A stretch of 44,134 nucleotides of DNA from Frankia nepalensis (GCF_016786325.1 NZ_JADWYU010000221.1:1-44134), one strand, 5' to 3'; counted from the stretch's first letter, positions 23,963-34,786 are shown. Translations and numbers: made by a program. The notes: a model not told the origin generated them from the sequence alone.

Positions 23963-23974
23963 GGGCAACCTCGT

Positions 23975-24802
23975 ATGTCCGAAGCACGCACCCCTGGCCG
24001 ACATCCCGTGCCGGGCGGGCGTTTTGCCCCGCCATCGGCCGACCGACCGACCGCCGGCACCACCGGCGCGCGCGGCCGGGCCAGTTCTCCGACCGCCAGA
24101 ACCGCTCCGCCCGCCCGGCGTGAGCCCCGGCGGTCTCGGCCTGCCGTCACCGGCCCCAACCGGAGGCTCCGGCAAACTCTCGCCGCGGCTCCCGTCATCG
24201 CCGCGGCCGTCGGCGGCACGCTGGCGCTCGCCTCACCCGCCAACGCCTCGTCCAACTGGGCCGAACTGCGCCAGTGCGAGTCCGGCGGAAACTATTCAAT
24301 CAATACCCGTAACGGTTACTACGGCGCCTATCAGTTCTCGCTGTCCACCTGGCGGAGCCTTGGATATTCGGGGCTGCCAAGTGACGCGCCACCGGCGGTT
24401 CAGGACGAGGCCGCGCTGCGGCTCGCCCAGCGTTCCGGATTCGGCCAGTGGCCGGTGTGCGGCCGCGGAATGGGCCCCGACCAGCTCGCGCCGGGCGCCA
24501 GTTCGCCAGCCCCTCCGGCACCGCCGGCACCTCAGGCCGCCCCCGTGGTCCCGCTGTCGCTGGTCGTCCAGCCGGCCTCGACGACGCTGGCGCGGCTGCC
24601 GTTCACGACGGCCCTCGTCGGCGAGTACCGCGCGGACGTCGCGTCCTGGCAGGCCCGCATGAACGAGATCGGCTACCCGCTCGCCGTCGACGGCCACTAC
24701 GGGCCGCTATCGGCCGCGGCGGCCAGTTCGCTGCAGGCCGCGAAGGGCCTGGCGGTCGACGGAGCCGTCGGCCCGGAGACCTGGTCGGCCACCTTCACCT
24801 GA
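23975..24802 (+). CDS. resuscitation-promoting factor (Rpf) 1, secreted muralytic enzyme
   Basis: 275 aa. Rpf proteins cleave peptidoglycan and help dormant or sporulating actinobacteria resume growth. A long Arg/Pro/Ala-rich N-terminus precedes a signal helix (about 66-88) ending SPANA. The Rpf transglycosylase-like domain is at 93-165 with catalytic E102 in RQCESGGNYSIN, and C101/C162 as the likely disulfide. After a Pro/Ala linker the C-terminus (about 215-275) is a peptidoglycan-binding-type repeat (IGYPLAVDGHYGP, LAVDGAVGPETW). The frame is open from 23888, but that part lies inside the riboswitch; ATG 23975 after GGGGAAAGGG is the real start. Confidence 0.93.
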   Translation: MSEARTPGRHPVPGGRFAPPSADRPTAGTTGARGRASSPTARTAPPARREPRRSRPAVTGPNRRLRQTLAAAPVIAAAVGGTLALASPANASSNWAELRQCESGGNYSINTRNGYYGAYQFSLSTWRSLGYSGLPSDAPPAVQDEAALRLAQRSGFGQWPVCGRGMGPDQLAPGASSPAPPAPPAPQAAPVVPLSLVVQPASTTLARLPFTTALVGEYRADVASWQARMNEIGYPLAVDGHYGPLSAAAASSLQAAKGLAVDGAVGPETWSATFT

Positions 24803-25068
24803 TCCTCCCTGGAACCCGGGTTCCGCCGGGTCGACGAGGTGTGGGATTCCTCCCGGACCGGCGAAGCCGGGACGTGCCGGGACCTGGATCCCGCCTCGAC
24901 CGGCTCAGGCGGTCGGGAACGCGGGTCTGGAAGCCCCTACGGGCCCGGCGGAAGGTCCGCCGCCCGGCCCCTCCGGCCGGATCGGCCCCGCTGACGGGGC
25001 CCGCGCCGGACCCGTCGAACCCGATCCCGGGAGATCCGCAGGCACCCCGCCGCGGCTGGGAACCCTCC

Positions 25069-25095
25069 GCCGCGACCGGTTCCGTCGGTCGCGGC
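25069..25095 (+). terminator. hairpin between the rpf genes
   Basis: GCCGCGACCG (25069-25078) pairs with CGGTCGCGGC (25086-25095) around GTTCCGT. It is 270 nt after rpf 1, so it is only a possible terminator. Confidence 0.4.
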
Positions 25096-25368
25096 CCTTC
25101 GCCAGCAGCGGGGATCCCGTCCCCATCCCACCCACCGGCCGCCAGCCGGACGTGGGACACAGCCCCTGCCCTGCTCCCGATGAACCGCCCGGCCGCGTCG
25201 ACGCGTGCGTCCACCCGGCCGGGCGGCCAAGGGCTGGCCGTGGACGGGAACCCGGCGAAGCGCGCCGGCCGCCAACCTCGCTGACCTTCCGCTCCGGAAG
25301 GTCCAGGCCGCGCGGTCTCGCCGGGCCGACCGTGAACCGGGGCCGTCCCTCGCGAGGACGACCCCGGT

Positions 25369-25398
25369 TTGCGGCGAACGATCCCGGCTCGCTACAGT
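25369..25398 (+). promoter_or_regulatory. promoter-like sequence before riboswitch 2
   Basis: TTGCGG (25369-25374), an 18-nt spacer and TACAGT (25393-25398) lie about 95 nt before the second riboswitch, much like the first unit. Confidence 0.45.
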
Positions 25399-25490
25399 CC
25401 GGTACTACTCGCCCGTCCTGGGCGGGTCGCGCGGGCGGACGCCGAATCCCGCCCCACCCGCGTGCACGGAGCACGTATCCGCTTGGGCGG

Positions 25491-25636
25491 GAGCGGGGGA
25501 CCCACTTTCGGGCGCGGCCTGGCCGCGTCCTTGGGGTGAAGCCGGTCGGCCGGCTCGCGCGACACCGCGCGGGCGGGTCCACACCGGCCGGGCATTCCCA
25601 GCCCGAACCCGACAGCTCACCCCGTAGGCGCAGGGA
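25491..25636 (+). ncRNA. c-di-AMP (ydaO-type) riboswitch upstream of rpf gene 2
   Basis: Compact copy. AGCGGGGGACCCA (25492-25504), CCTTGGGGTGAAGCC (25529-25543), CAGCCCGAACCCGACAGCTC (near 25599-25618) and CCGTAGGCG give the full set of conserved ydaO blocks. The ribosome site (AGGGAAGGA) and ATG follow within about 15 nt. The two riboswitches share their conserved blocks but not the variable arms. Confidence 0.92.
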
Positions 25637-25645
25637 AGGACCGAT

Positions 25646-26386
25646 ATGCCGTCTGAGCAGACCGGTGACTCCCGGCCCAGCCGCCGGGCCAGCGGCCGGC
25701 ATCGTGCCCCCCAGGGGCCGTCGTCGACCGCCCGCCTGCTGCGCACCACCGGCGCGGTGACCGCGCTCGTCGGCGGCGGCCTCGCGGTCACCGCGGCGCC
25801 CGCCCACGCGGCCACCCCGGAGGACTTCGCCAAGCTTCGCCAGTGCGAGTCGGGCGGCAACTACGCGATCAACACCGGCAACGGGTACTACGGCGCCTAC
25901 CAGTTCGACAAGCGGACGTGGCAGGGCCTGGGTTACTCCGGTCTGCCCCACGAGGCCGCCCCGGCCGTCCAGGACGAAGCGGCCTACCGGCTCTACAACT
26001 CGCGCGGCTGGTCTCCCTGGCCGGCCTGCGCCCGCAAGCTCGGTCTCACCAACAACGGGCAGATCGGCGTGTCCTCGTCGGGCGCGGCCGGCAACCTCCA
26101 GCAGGAGCCCGTGAAGCCCGCCATGACGCTGGACAAGGCGCAGCAGGAGATCCAGCAGGCCGGCTTCGGCGGCACGATCTCCACGGCCGACGGTGGCGAG
26201 GTCCGCGCCGACGCGTACGTCTGGCAGCACGAGATGCGCGAGCAGCGGTTCGCGCTCACCGTCGACGGCAAGTTCGGCCCGCAGTCGCAGGGCGTCGCCG
26301 CGCTCTACTCGTACCTGACCAAGGTCAGCGACGGCCAGCCGGGTGTCGTCGGCGAGAACCTCTGGAAGGCGACCGTCGAGAGCTGA
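25646..26386 (+). CDS. resuscitation-promoting factor (Rpf) 2, secreted muralytic enzyme
   Basis: 246 aa. A basic N-terminus (RRASGRHR) and signal helix end at APAHA (about residue 55). The Rpf domain (57-133) has catalytic E68 in RQCESGGNYAIN and C67/C128 for a disulfide. The C-terminal part (about 160-246) again looks like a peptidoglycan-binding unit (EQRFALTVDGKFGPQS) but is diverged. The Rpf domain is clearly paralogous to rpf 1 (YYGAYQF, LGYSGLP, PAVQDEAA in both), so the two riboswitch-rpf units look like an old tandem duplication. ATG 25646 has AGGGAAGGA upstream. Confidence 0.95.
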   Translation: MPSEQTGDSRPSRRASGRHRAPQGPSSTARLLRTTGAVTALVGGGLAVTAAPAHAATPEDFAKLRQCESGGNYAINTGNGYYGAYQFDKRTWQGLGYSGLPHEAAPAVQDEAAYRLYNSRGWSPWPACARKLGLTNNGQIGVSSSGAAGNLQQEPVKPAMTLDKAQQEIQQAGFGGTISTADGGEVRADAYVWQHEMREQRFALTVDGKFGPQSQGVAALYSYLTKVSDGQPGVVGENLWKATVES

Positions 26387-26460
26387 CCGGCCGGGGGGTG
26401 GGCCGGCCCTGCTCGCTGGCCTTCGGCCAGCTTCGCCTGGCGGCCGGTCAGGATGTCCGC

Positions 26461-26515
26461 CCAGGGGGATGACCCCCTGGAACCCCCAATGTCGGGGGGG
26501 CTTCGCCCCCCGACA
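26461..26515 (+). terminator. two tandem hairpins after rpf 2
   Basis: CCAGGGGG-ATGA-CCCCCTGG (26461-26480) is followed by TGTCGGGGGG (26490-26499) pairing with CCCCCCGACA (26506-26515). They are about 75 nt past the stop. The rest of 26387-26709 shows no gene. Confidence 0.65.
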
Positions 26516-26709
26516 CCCCCCTCGCCCGCGCTTCGCGCGAGGCTCATCAGCCAGGTGTCCGCGGTGAGGCTGGCGGGGCGTCGGCCCGCGGACGGGTCCG
26601 CGTCCAAGCGGCCACGCACGCCGCGTGGGGCCTCGTCGCCGGGCCGTGCCGGGGCTTTCCGCCGGAGCCTTTCGGGGTGTCGGGGCTTTCCACCTACTAC
26701 GGTTACGGC

Positions 26710-27141
26710 ATGACCACTCCGTCTGGGCGGCCGGATCTGCTGGGTGGGCCGCCGGCCACGTTGCTGCCGATCGACCCCGCGTCCGCGGCGCTCGCCGCCG
26801 GTGAGGCGGCCACCGACGTCGCCGCCCGGTTCCCCACGTCCAGTGCCGCGTGGGCGGCGCTCGCGGAGCAGGCGCTCGACGGCGGGCGGGCGGTCGAGGC
26901 GTACGCGTACGCGCGTACCGGGTACCACCGCGGGCTCGACGCGTTGCGGCGTTCCGGCTGGCGGGGGCATGGGCCGGTGCCGTGGTCGCACGGGCCGAAC
27001 CAGGGCTTCCTGCGCGCGCTGGCAGCGCTCGGCCGAGCCGCGGCCATCATCGGCGAGACCGCCGAGGTCGAGCGGATCGAGACCTTCCTGGCGGACAGCG
27101 ATCCGGAGGCGGCCCGGCAGCTCGGCCCGCTGGCACCTTGA
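26710..27141 (+). CDS. DUF3151 family protein
   Basis: 143 aa, cytoplasmic, function unknown. This family is confined to actinobacteria and often lies by fba or purA. Residues 10-25 (DLLGGPPATLLP) and 75-100 (RTGYHRGLDALRRSGWRGHGPVPWSHGPNQGFLRA, in parts) are its conserved blocks; the latter is helical with a WRG-x-GPVPW turn. The Asp/Ala-rich middle resembles tetratricopeptide-like helices (AALAEQAL, AVEAYAYARTGYHRGL). ATG 26710 has no ribosome site but sits just after TACTACGGTTACGGC, so translation may be leaderless. It is 134 bp before purA. Confidence 0.85.
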   Translation: MTTPSGRPDLLGGPPATLLPIDPASAALAAGEAATDVAARFPTSSAAWAALAEQALDGGRAVEAYAYARTGYHRGLDALRRSGWRGHGPVPWSHGPNQGFLRALAALGRAAAIIGETAEVERIETFLADSDPEAARQLGPLAP

Positions 27142-27164
27142 GGAAGCGGGTCGTCACTGACTGA

Positions 27165-28559
<1,395 letters not shown>

Positions 28560-28714
28560 CCGGCGAGACCGCCCAGCGCGTATCCGGCGAACCGCTCGAC
28601 CGCGCCACCCGCCGCCTCTGGCGGGTCCCGGTCCGGCTTGCGGCCACCACGGTGGCGGGTGACGCTCGTTTGGTCACTCCGCGCAGTCGCCGGGATCTCC
28701 GGGAGGTGGATCGG

Positions 28715-29842
28715 TTGGTCACCGACCCGTTCGAGGAGCCGTCGCAGCAGCCGTCCGGGCCCCCGGAGGCCCGCAAGGAGGATGGCTTCCCGTTCAGACC
28801 GGCCGGAGAGACGGCAGGGCCGGTCCAGGCACCGTCGGACGCGCTCGTTCCCATCCGGTTCCGCGACGCGGATCCGGACGGTTCGTTGGTGGTGGCGCAT
28901 GAAGCCGCCGAGTACGGGTCCCGGCCGGCCGTGGTGGGTCGATCGGCGTCTCCTGGAGCAACTTCCGGACCTGGCGGATCGCTCACCTCCCAGCACGGCT
29001 TCCAGACCTCCCCGATCGCCGACCCCCCGGATCCGGCAGGCACCCCTGGCTTCGCCGATTCGGCGGGGACGCTGTCGCCGATCCAGGAGGATGCCTGGCC
29101 CCGGGACATCCACTGGGAGGTCGGTCCCGGTGGCTACCGGGGCGGGGCCGATTCCGACGCGTGGACGGTCGGCTTCTCGCCGCCCGGGGAGGCGCCGCCC
29201 AACGCGCTCACCGACGTCCTGCTGCGCGGGAGCCACTGGGTGCGCAGCGCGCGGCGGGCCGAGGCGCAGCGGCGGGAACGCTCGGCCGCCATCGCCGCCC
29301 ACGTCGAGGCGCAGCTGGCCGAGTTCCTCGACCTGTGCGCCGGCGCGGAGCTCGTCCCGCCGGTGACCGTGCGGGTGGTACGCGACGTCCCCCGGCGGGC
29401 CAGGCAACGGGGCGAGGGCCGACCACGCGCCGCGCTGCGCGAGGACCAGCCGGTCGGCCCGGTCCTGGCCGACCAGGAGGCCGCCGAACCCGACCGCCCG
29501 CCCGCCGACCGGCCACGCGCCCGGTCGGCCGGGGATCCCGGGCATCCGCCCCGCTGGCGCGGCCGGAACCAGCTGGTGGCCTGGCCACTGCTCTACTGGC
29601 GGTGCGAGAGCTTCCCGTCAGCCGGCCGGTCGCTGCACCTGTTCGTCGAGCCGGGCGGCCGAACGTTCGAGGGCCGCGACGACCCGGCCCCGCTGACGGT
29701 GCTCGGCCGCCTCGTCCGGGTCTGGCCGGTGGACGCGCCGTCGATCGTCGAGGGCATGGCCGAGGTCGACGCCCGCCGCTGCGCGCTGCACCTGGTCGAC
29801 GGCATGGCTCATCTGCTGTGGCGGGCGGGCGTCGGGCTCTGA
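28715..29842 (+). CDS. hypothetical protein between purA and purD
   Basis: Not recognised. 375 aa if started at TTG 28715, which has GGGAGG at 8-nt spacing; GTG 28652 is a longer option. The first ~170 residues are Pro/Gly/Ser/Asp-rich and look disordered. A charged helix ([20 protein letters not shown]) at about 180-200 leads to a short domain, then another Arg/Pro-rich stretch. The C-terminal ~100 residues look folded ([32 protein letters not shown], a VRVWPVDAP strand, a terminal helix ending in [10 protein letters not shown]). No signal peptide. The position suggests a Frankia-type lineage-specific protein; no function is proposed. Confidence 0.6.
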   Translation: MVTDPFEEPSQQPSGPPEARKEDGFPFRPAGETAGPVQAPSDALVPIRFRDADPDGSLVVAHEAAEYGSRPAVVGRSASPGATSGPGGSLTSQHGFQTSPIADPPDPAGTPGFADSAGTLSPIQEDAWPRDIHWEVGPGGYRGGADSDAWTVGFSPPGEAPPNALTDVLLRGSHWVRSARRAEAQRRERSAAIAAHVEAQLAEFLDLCAGAELVPPVTVRVVRDVPRRARQRGEGRPRAALREDQPVGPVLADQEAAEPDRPPADRPRARSAGDPGHPPRWRGRNQLVAWPLLYWRCESFPSAGRSLHLFVEPGGRTFEGRDDPAPLTVLGRLVRVWPVDAPSIVEGMAEVDARRCALHLVDGMAHLLWRAGVGL

Positions 29843-30329
29843 CCTGCCAGGCCGGAGCCCAGGCCAGGCCAGCATGAAAGAGGATGCCGGCGGGTCGACG
29901 AGCAGGGACGCCGACACGCAGGGACGCCGACAGGCAGGATGGTCCGTGATCTGCCCGATCGGGCACCGATCGGGCGCGACGTCCGGATCGGGTTGGAGCC
30001 GGCGAACGGCGGGGAACGCCTGTGGGGGCGCGTCCGGTGGGCCCGGACGGCGACCCGCGGGGCGTCGGCGCGCGCCTGCCCGTGGGCCGCCAGTTCCCGG
30101 CCATCCCCGAGGCGGCCGTGGGCGGAGTATGGTGCGGCCGGGCCAAGGTCCCTACCGGGCCGCGGTCCGCACCGGCCCTTCGTGGGCTACCCGACAGGCA
30201 TTCGCGGGCTACCGACAGGCAAAGGACCGACCCTGCCATGACGCACGGCGCACGACGCCCACGACAGCGGGCCCTGTCCCGGTGCGCCTCCAGCGGCGCG
30301 GGGGCTTCTGGCGGCATGGGGGTGCCGAC
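29843..30329. other. gap before purD with short repeats
   Basis: No separate gene is supported, although the purD frame is open from 29874. It has the palindrome GCCCGATCGGGC (29953-29964) with a second CGATCGGGC at 29967-29975, and a 19-20-nt direct repeat (CGYGGGCTACCCGACAGGCA) at 30181-30200 and 30203-30221. Confidence 0.5.
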
Positions 30330-31652
30330 GTGGGCCTGAAGGTTCTCGTCGTCGGCTCGGGTGGGCGGGAGCACGCGCTGTGCCGGGCACTGGCGCGCGA
30401 CCCGGACGTCGGCTCGATCGTCTGCGCGCCCGGCAACGCCGGCACCGCCGCCCTCGCCGAGCCGCGCCCGCTGGCGGTGGCCGACCCCGACGCCGTCGCC
30501 ACGCTCGCCGAGTCCGTCGGCGCCGAGCTGACGATCGTCGGACCGGAGGTCCCGCTGGTCGCCGGCGCCGCCGACGAGCTGCGGGCCCGCGGCCTGCCCG
30601 TCTTCGGCCCGTCGGCCGCCGCCGCCCGGCTGGAGGGCAGCAAGACGTTCGCCAAGGACGTCATGCGGGCCGCCGGAGTCCCGACGGCCGCGGCCAGGGA
30701 CCACACCGAGGTCGAGCCGGCGCTCGCCGACCTCGACACCTTCGGCCCGCCCTATGTCGTCAAGTACGACGGCCTGGCCGCGGGCAAGGGGGTGACGGTC
30801 ACCGAGGACCGGGACGTGGCGGTCGCCGCCGTCCGCCAGTGCCTGCGCGGGCCGGACGACCGGCTGGTGATCGAGGAGTATCTGGACGGCCCGGAGGTGT
30901 CGCTGTTCGCGGTGGTCACCGAGGACGGCGCCGTCGTCCCGCTGCTGCCGGCGCAGGACCACAAGCGGATCGGCGACGGGGACACCGGCCCGAACACCGG
31001 TGGCATGGGGGCCTACGCGCCACTGCCCTGGGCGTCGCGCGGGCTGGCCGGCCAGATCGTCACCTCGGTGATCCGCCCGACGGTCGTCGAGATGGCCAGG
31101 CGCGGCACCCCGTTCACCGGCCTGCTCTACGCGGGCCTCGCGCTCACCTCGCGCGGCCCGCGGGTGGTCGAGTTCAACGCGCGGTTCGGTGACCCGGAGA
31201 CGCAGGCGATCCTCGCGCTGCTCACCACCCCGCTGACCGGCGTGCTCTCGGGCCGCCGGGCGCCGGCCTGGCGGTCGGGCGCCGCGGTCACCGTGGTGGT
31301 GGCGGCCGCGGGCTACCCGGGCACGCCCCGGCTGGGTGACCCGATCCGTGGCCTGGCCGCCGCCGAGAAGCTGACCGGGGTGGACGTGCTGCATGCCGGC
31401 ACGACGCGAAGCCCCGACGGGCAGGTCGTGTCCGCGGGCGGGCGGGTGTTGTCCGTCACGGCGATCGGTTCGAACCTCGAGTCCGCGCGAGGATCGGCAT
31501 ACGAGGCCATCAGCCGGATCTCGCTCGCCGGTGCCCAGTACCGGACCGACATCGGTGACCCGGCCCGGCTGCGGCACGCGGCGGACGTCCGCCGAGCGGG
31601 CACGGTCGGCGACCCCGCCGACCGGCGCGGCGCGCCGGGCGAACCCGGCTGA
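30330..31652 (+). CDS. purD: phosphoribosylamine-glycine ligase (GAR synthetase)
   Basis: Ligates glycine to phosphoribosylamine with ATP, second step of de novo purine synthesis. 440 aa. N-terminal domain [21 protein letters not shown] with the PGNAGT loop; the ATP-grasp domain holds [28 protein letters not shown] and [22 protein letters not shown] and [12 protein letters not shown] are signatures. GTG 30330 gives the expected N-terminus, whereas the open frame to 29874 would add about 150 unrelated residues. The last ~30 residues (after RTDIGD) are a Arg/Ala/Pro tail not usual for the family. It ends 66 bp before purE. Confidence 0.95.
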   Translation: MGLKVLVVGSGGREHALCRALARDPDVGSIVCAPGNAGTAALAEPRPLAVADPDAVATLAESVGAELTIVGPEVPLVAGAADELRARGLPVFGPSAAAARLEGSKTFAKDVMRAAGVPTAAARDHTEVEPALADLDTFGPPYVVKYDGLAAGKGVTVTEDRDVAVAAVRQCLRGPDDRLVIEEYLDGPEVSLFAVVTEDGAVVPLLPAQDHKRIGDGDTGPNTGGMGAYAPLPWASRGLAGQIVTSVIRPTVVEMARRGTPFTGLLYAGLALTSRGPRVVEFNARFGDPETQAILALLTTPLTGVLSGRRAPAWRSGAAVTVVVAAAGYPGTPRLGDPIRGLAAAEKLTGVDVLHAGTTRSPDGQVVSAGGRVLSVTAIGSNLESARGSAYEAISRISLAGAQYRTDIGDPARLRHAADVRRAGTVGDPADRRGAPGEPG

Positions 31653-31718
31653 CCAGGCCGCCGGGGCGGTGAGAGCCCCGGCGAGGCCCTCCCCGACGAC
31701 GAGGAGAAGTGAGCAGGC

Positions 31719-32237
31719 ATGTCGAGCACCCCGTCTTCTGGCCGCCCGAAGGTGGCGATCGTGTACGGGTCGGCGTCGGACGCGCAGACGATGAGCAAGG
31801 CCGGCGCGACCCTCGGCCGGTTCGGTGTCGAGTACGAGGAGGCGGCGCTCTCCGCGCACCGCGCGCCGCGCACCCTGGCCGACTGGATCGAGGGGCTGCG
31901 TGACCGCGGCGTCGCGGTGGTCATCGCGGGCGCCGGGCTCGCCGCGGCGCTGCCCGGCACGGTCGCCGCGCTGACCACGCTGCCGGTGATCGGCGTCCCG
32001 ATCTCCGGCGGGGCGCTCGACGGGATGGACTCGCTGCTCGCGATCGCGCAGATGCCGCCGGGTGTGGCGGTCGCGACCGTCGGGCTGAACAACGCCACGA
32101 ACGCGGCCGTGCTCGCGGTCCAGATCCTGGCCCTGTCCGACCCGGAGCTCGCGGCCAGGCTCGCCACCTACAAGGACGACTTCGAGCGGGCGGCCGCCGA
32201 CGGCCTGGCCCGCGCCGCGGCCGGGACCTCGGCGTGA
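31719..32237 (+). CDS. purE: N5-carboxyaminoimidazole ribonucleotide mutase
   Basis: Class I PurE, converting N5-CAIR to CAIR in purine synthesis. 172 aa. The substrate loop YGSASD is at 16-21, and SAHRAP at 45-50 holds the catalytic His47. AGAGLAAALPG and GGALDGMDSLL(A)IAQMP follow the family pattern. Its usual partner purK (which makes N5-CAIR) is not in the window. ATG 31719 has GGAGAAG upstream. The stop overlaps the purB start by four bases (GTGA), so the two are translationally coupled. Confidence 0.95.
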   Translation: MSSTPSSGRPKVAIVYGSASDAQTMSKAGATLGRFGVEYEEAALSAHRAPRTLADWIEGLRDRGVAVVIAGAGLAAALPGTVAALTTLPVIGVPISGGALDGMDSLLAIAQMPPGVAVATVGLNNATNAAVLAVQILALSDPELAARLATYKDDFERAAADGLARAAAGTSA

Positions 32238-33541
32238 TCGAGCGCTACACCCTGCCCGAGATGGGCCGGGTCTGGTCGGAGGCGCACAAGTACGAGCTGT
32301 GGTGCCGCGTCGAGGTGCTGGTCATGGAGGCGCACGCGGCGGCGGGGCGGATCCCGGCCGACTCGGTCGAGCCGGTGCGGGCCGCGCCGGCGCCTACCCC
32401 GCAGGCGGTCGCCGAGATCGAGGCCGTCACCCAGCACGACGTGATCGCGTTCCTGACCGCCTGGGCCGACCGGACCGAGCCGCGCTCGGCCGCCGCCTAC
32501 GCGCACTTCGGGATGACGTCGTCCGACCTGCTGGACACGGCGCTGGCCTGCCAGCTGGTCGAGGCGACCGACATCCTGCTCGCCAAGGCGGACGGGCTCG
32601 TCGCGGCGCTGCGCGACCTGGGCCTGGCGCACCGGGGAACGCTGCGGGTCGGGCGCACCCACGGCATCCACGGCGAGCCGACGGTGTTCGGCCACCGGGT
32701 CGCCGACCTGGCGTTCGGCCTGGCCCGCTGCCGGGACCGGCTGCGGGCCGCGCGCGCCGACGTCGCGGTCGCCAAGATCTCCGGCGCGGTCGGCACGTAC
32801 TCGAACATCGAGCCGGACGTCGAGCGCTACGTCGCCGACAGGCTCGGGCTCACCCCGGCGCCGGTGGCCACCCAGGTGGTGCTGCGCGACGGGATCGCGA
32901 GCTGGGTGGCCGCGCTGGCCGGGCTCGCGACGGTGTGCGAGGCGGTGGCCCTGGAGGTCCGGCACGGCCAGCGCACCGAGGTGCGCGAGCTGTCCGAGCC
33001 GTTCGGCAAGGGGCAGAAGGGCTCGTCCGCGATGCCCCACAAGAAGAACCCGATCATGTCCGAGCGGATCGCGGGCCTGGCCCGGATCGTGCGTGCCCAG
33101 TACGTCCCGGTCCTGGAGGGCGTGCCGCTGTGGCACGAGCGGGACATCTCGCACTCGTCGACGGAGCGGATCGCCCTGCCGGACGCCGCCGCCGGCGTCG
33201 ACTACCTGCTGAACCTGACGACCCGGCTGGTGACCGGCCTGGTCGTCGACGTGGACCGGATGCGGGCGAACCTGGACGCCACCGGCGGCCTCGTCTACAC
33301 CTCGGCGGTGCTGCTGGAGCTGGTCGAGACCGGGCTGTCCCGCGAGGACGCCTACGCCATCACCCAGGCGGCGGCGATGGAGACCTGGCAGACCGGTGTG
33401 CCGTTCCGGGAGACGCTGCGCAAGCACGCGGCCGACCGCGGTCTCCCCCTCGACGAGCCCCGCCTCGACGAGGTCAGCCGCCCCGAGCGCTACGTGGAAC
33501 GACTCTCCCCCGTGTTCGACCGTCTCACCGCGTTGACCTGA
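32234..33541 (+). CDS. purB: adenylosuccinate lyase
   Basis: Cleaves SAICAR and adenylosuccinate to fumarate plus AICAR or AMP; it acts in both IMP synthesis and AMP formation. 435 aa, tetrameric fumarase/aspartase superfamily. MTSSDLLDTA, the RTHGIHGEPTVFGH block (catalytic His) and the signature GSSAMPHKKNPIMSERI are clear. GTG 32234 overlaps the purE stop, and no ribosome site of its own is needed. purC follows after 168 bp with its own ribosome site. Confidence 0.97.
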   Translation: MIERYTLPEMGRVWSEAHKYELWCRVEVLVMEAHAAAGRIPADSVEPVRAAPAPTPQAVAEIEAVTQHDVIAFLTAWADRTEPRSAAAYAHFGMTSSDLLDTALACQLVEATDILLAKADGLVAALRDLGLAHRGTLRVGRTHGIHGEPTVFGHRVADLAFGLARCRDRLRAARADVAVAKISGAVGTYSNIEPDVERYVADRLGLTPAPVATQVVLRDGIASWVAALAGLATVCEAVALEVRHGQRTEVRELSEPFGKGQKGSSAMPHKKNPIMSERIAGLARIVRAQYVPVLEGVPLWHERDISHSSTERIALPDAAAGVDYLLNLTTRLVTGLVVDVDRMRANLDATGGLVYTSAVLLELVETGLSREDAYAITQAAAMETWQTGVPFRETLRKHAADRGLPLDEPRLDEVSRPERYVERLSPVFDRLTALT

Positions 33542-33709
33542 CAGACAAACATCGGTCTCAGGTGCTTCGAGAAGACCTCAACCCTGTCAAGGGTCCCCGC
33601 CCGAGCTGCCCCCGACCCACCGACCGCGCCGAACCCGCGGATCGGGTCTACCAGGCAGATCGGTGGGGGGAGGCCTCGCGGCGCTCAGTCAGTTGAGTTC
33701 GGAGAAATC

Positions 33710-34621
33710 ATGCCGCTTACGCACGAGCAGTTCGCCGGGCTGACCCACCTCGGCTCGGGCAAGGTCCGCGAGATGTTCGCCGTCGGCGACGACGCCGTGC
33801 TGCTGGTCGCGAGCGACCGGATCTCGGCGTTCGACGTCATCCTGCCCACGGAGATCCCGGACAAGGGCGCGGTGCTCACCGGGCTGTCCCTGTGGTGGTT
33901 CGACCAGCTCGCCGACCTGGTGCCCAGCCACGTGATCAGCTCGAACGTGGACGAGTACCCGGCCGAGCTCGCCCCCTACCGGGAACAGCTGCGCGGCCGG
34001 TCGATGCTGTGCCACCGGCTCGACATGGTCCTGATCGAGGCCGTCGCGCGTGGCTACCTGACCGGCAGCGGGCTGAAGGACTACCGGCGGACCGGCTCGG
34101 TCAGCGGCCACCCGCTGCCCGAGGGCCTCGTCGACGGCTCGAAGCTGCCCCACCCGATCTACACGCCGTCCACGAAGGCGCCGATCGGCGAGCACGACGA
34201 GAACATCAGCCGGGCCGACGCGGCGGGCCGGGTCGGCGACGAGCTGGCCGCCGAGCTGGAGAAGCTCACCCTGCAGATCTTCGGCCGGGCCAGCGACCTG
34301 GCGGCCGAGCGCGGGATCCTGCTCGCCGACACCAAGTTCGAGTTCGGCCATGACCGGGCGGGCGTGCTGCGCCTCGGCGACGAGGTGCTCACCCCGGACT
34401 CGTCGCGGTTCTGGCCGGTGGACGGCTGGGCGCCGGGCGGCGCGCAGCCGTCGTTCGACAAGCAGTTCATCCGGGACTACCTGGTCAACACCGGCTGGGA
34501 CCCGAACACCCCCGCGCCCGAGCTGCCGGACGACATCGTCGAGTCGACCAGGGCGCGCTACGTCGAGGCGTACGAGCGACTGACCGGCATCTCGTTCGAC
34601 GACTACCTGTCGACTTCCTGA
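33710..34621 (+). CDS. purC: phosphoribosylaminoimidazole-succinocarboxamide synthase (SAICAR synthetase)
   Basis: Joins CAIR and aspartate with ATP to give SAICAR, the substrate of PurB. 303 aa, the actinobacterial/eukaryotic-like length. Marks are HLGSGKVREMFAVGD (nucleotide-binding loop), SDRISAFDVILP(TE)IPDKG, RGYLTGSGLKDY, ILADTKFEFG and LTPDSSRFWP. ATG 33710 follows GGAGAAATC. It completes the local set purA-purD-purE-purB-purC. A 13-bp hairpin follows. Confidence 0.97.
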   Translation: MPLTHEQFAGLTHLGSGKVREMFAVGDDAVLLVASDRISAFDVILPTEIPDKGAVLTGLSLWWFDQLADLVPSHVISSNVDEYPAELAPYREQLRGRSMLCHRLDMVLIEAVARGYLTGSGLKDYRRTGSVSGHPLPEGLVDGSKLPHPIYTPSTKAPIGEHDENISRADAAGRVGDELAAELEKLTLQIFGRASDLAAERGILLADTKFEFGHDRAGVLRLGDEVLTPDSSRFWPVDGWAPGGAQPSFDKQFIRDYLVNTGWDPNTPAPELPDDIVESTRARYVEAYERLTGISFDDYLSTS

Positions 34622-34628
34622 CACCCCC

Positions 34629-34667
34629 CGGCTGACCCCGCGCGGCCGCTTCCGGCGGGGTCAGCCG
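34629..34667 (+). terminator. terminator after purC
   Basis: CGGCTGACCCCGC (34629-34641) pairs over 13 bp with GCGGGGTCAGCCG (34655-34667), 8 nt after the stop. Loop of 13 nt, no T-run. Confidence 0.75.
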
Positions 34668-34786
34668 CGGGGAATCCACCGGCTCGCGCGGGGATCCCCC
34701 GTCGGCACCCGCGCCGGCGGGGGCCCGAGGGCCGCCGCGAACGCGCTGGTCACGGGCCCGCGGGCGGCGAGTCGACGCCGACGGCG

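Larger units (their letters stand above)
24803..25490. other. gap between the two rpf units
   Basis: No gene is supported in about 690 bp. A 10-bp hairpin (25069-25095) and a promoter-like pair (25369-25398) are listed separately. Confidence 0.5.

Noticed and set aside
23888-23974. 29-codon N-terminal extension of rpf 1
   Set aside because: It overlaps the conserved 3' part of the riboswitch aptamer; ATG 23975 has a proper ribosome site.
29874-30329. 152-codon N-terminal extension of purD
   Set aside because: The PurD family begins at the GTG 30330 product; the upstream part is low-complexity and contains direct repeats.
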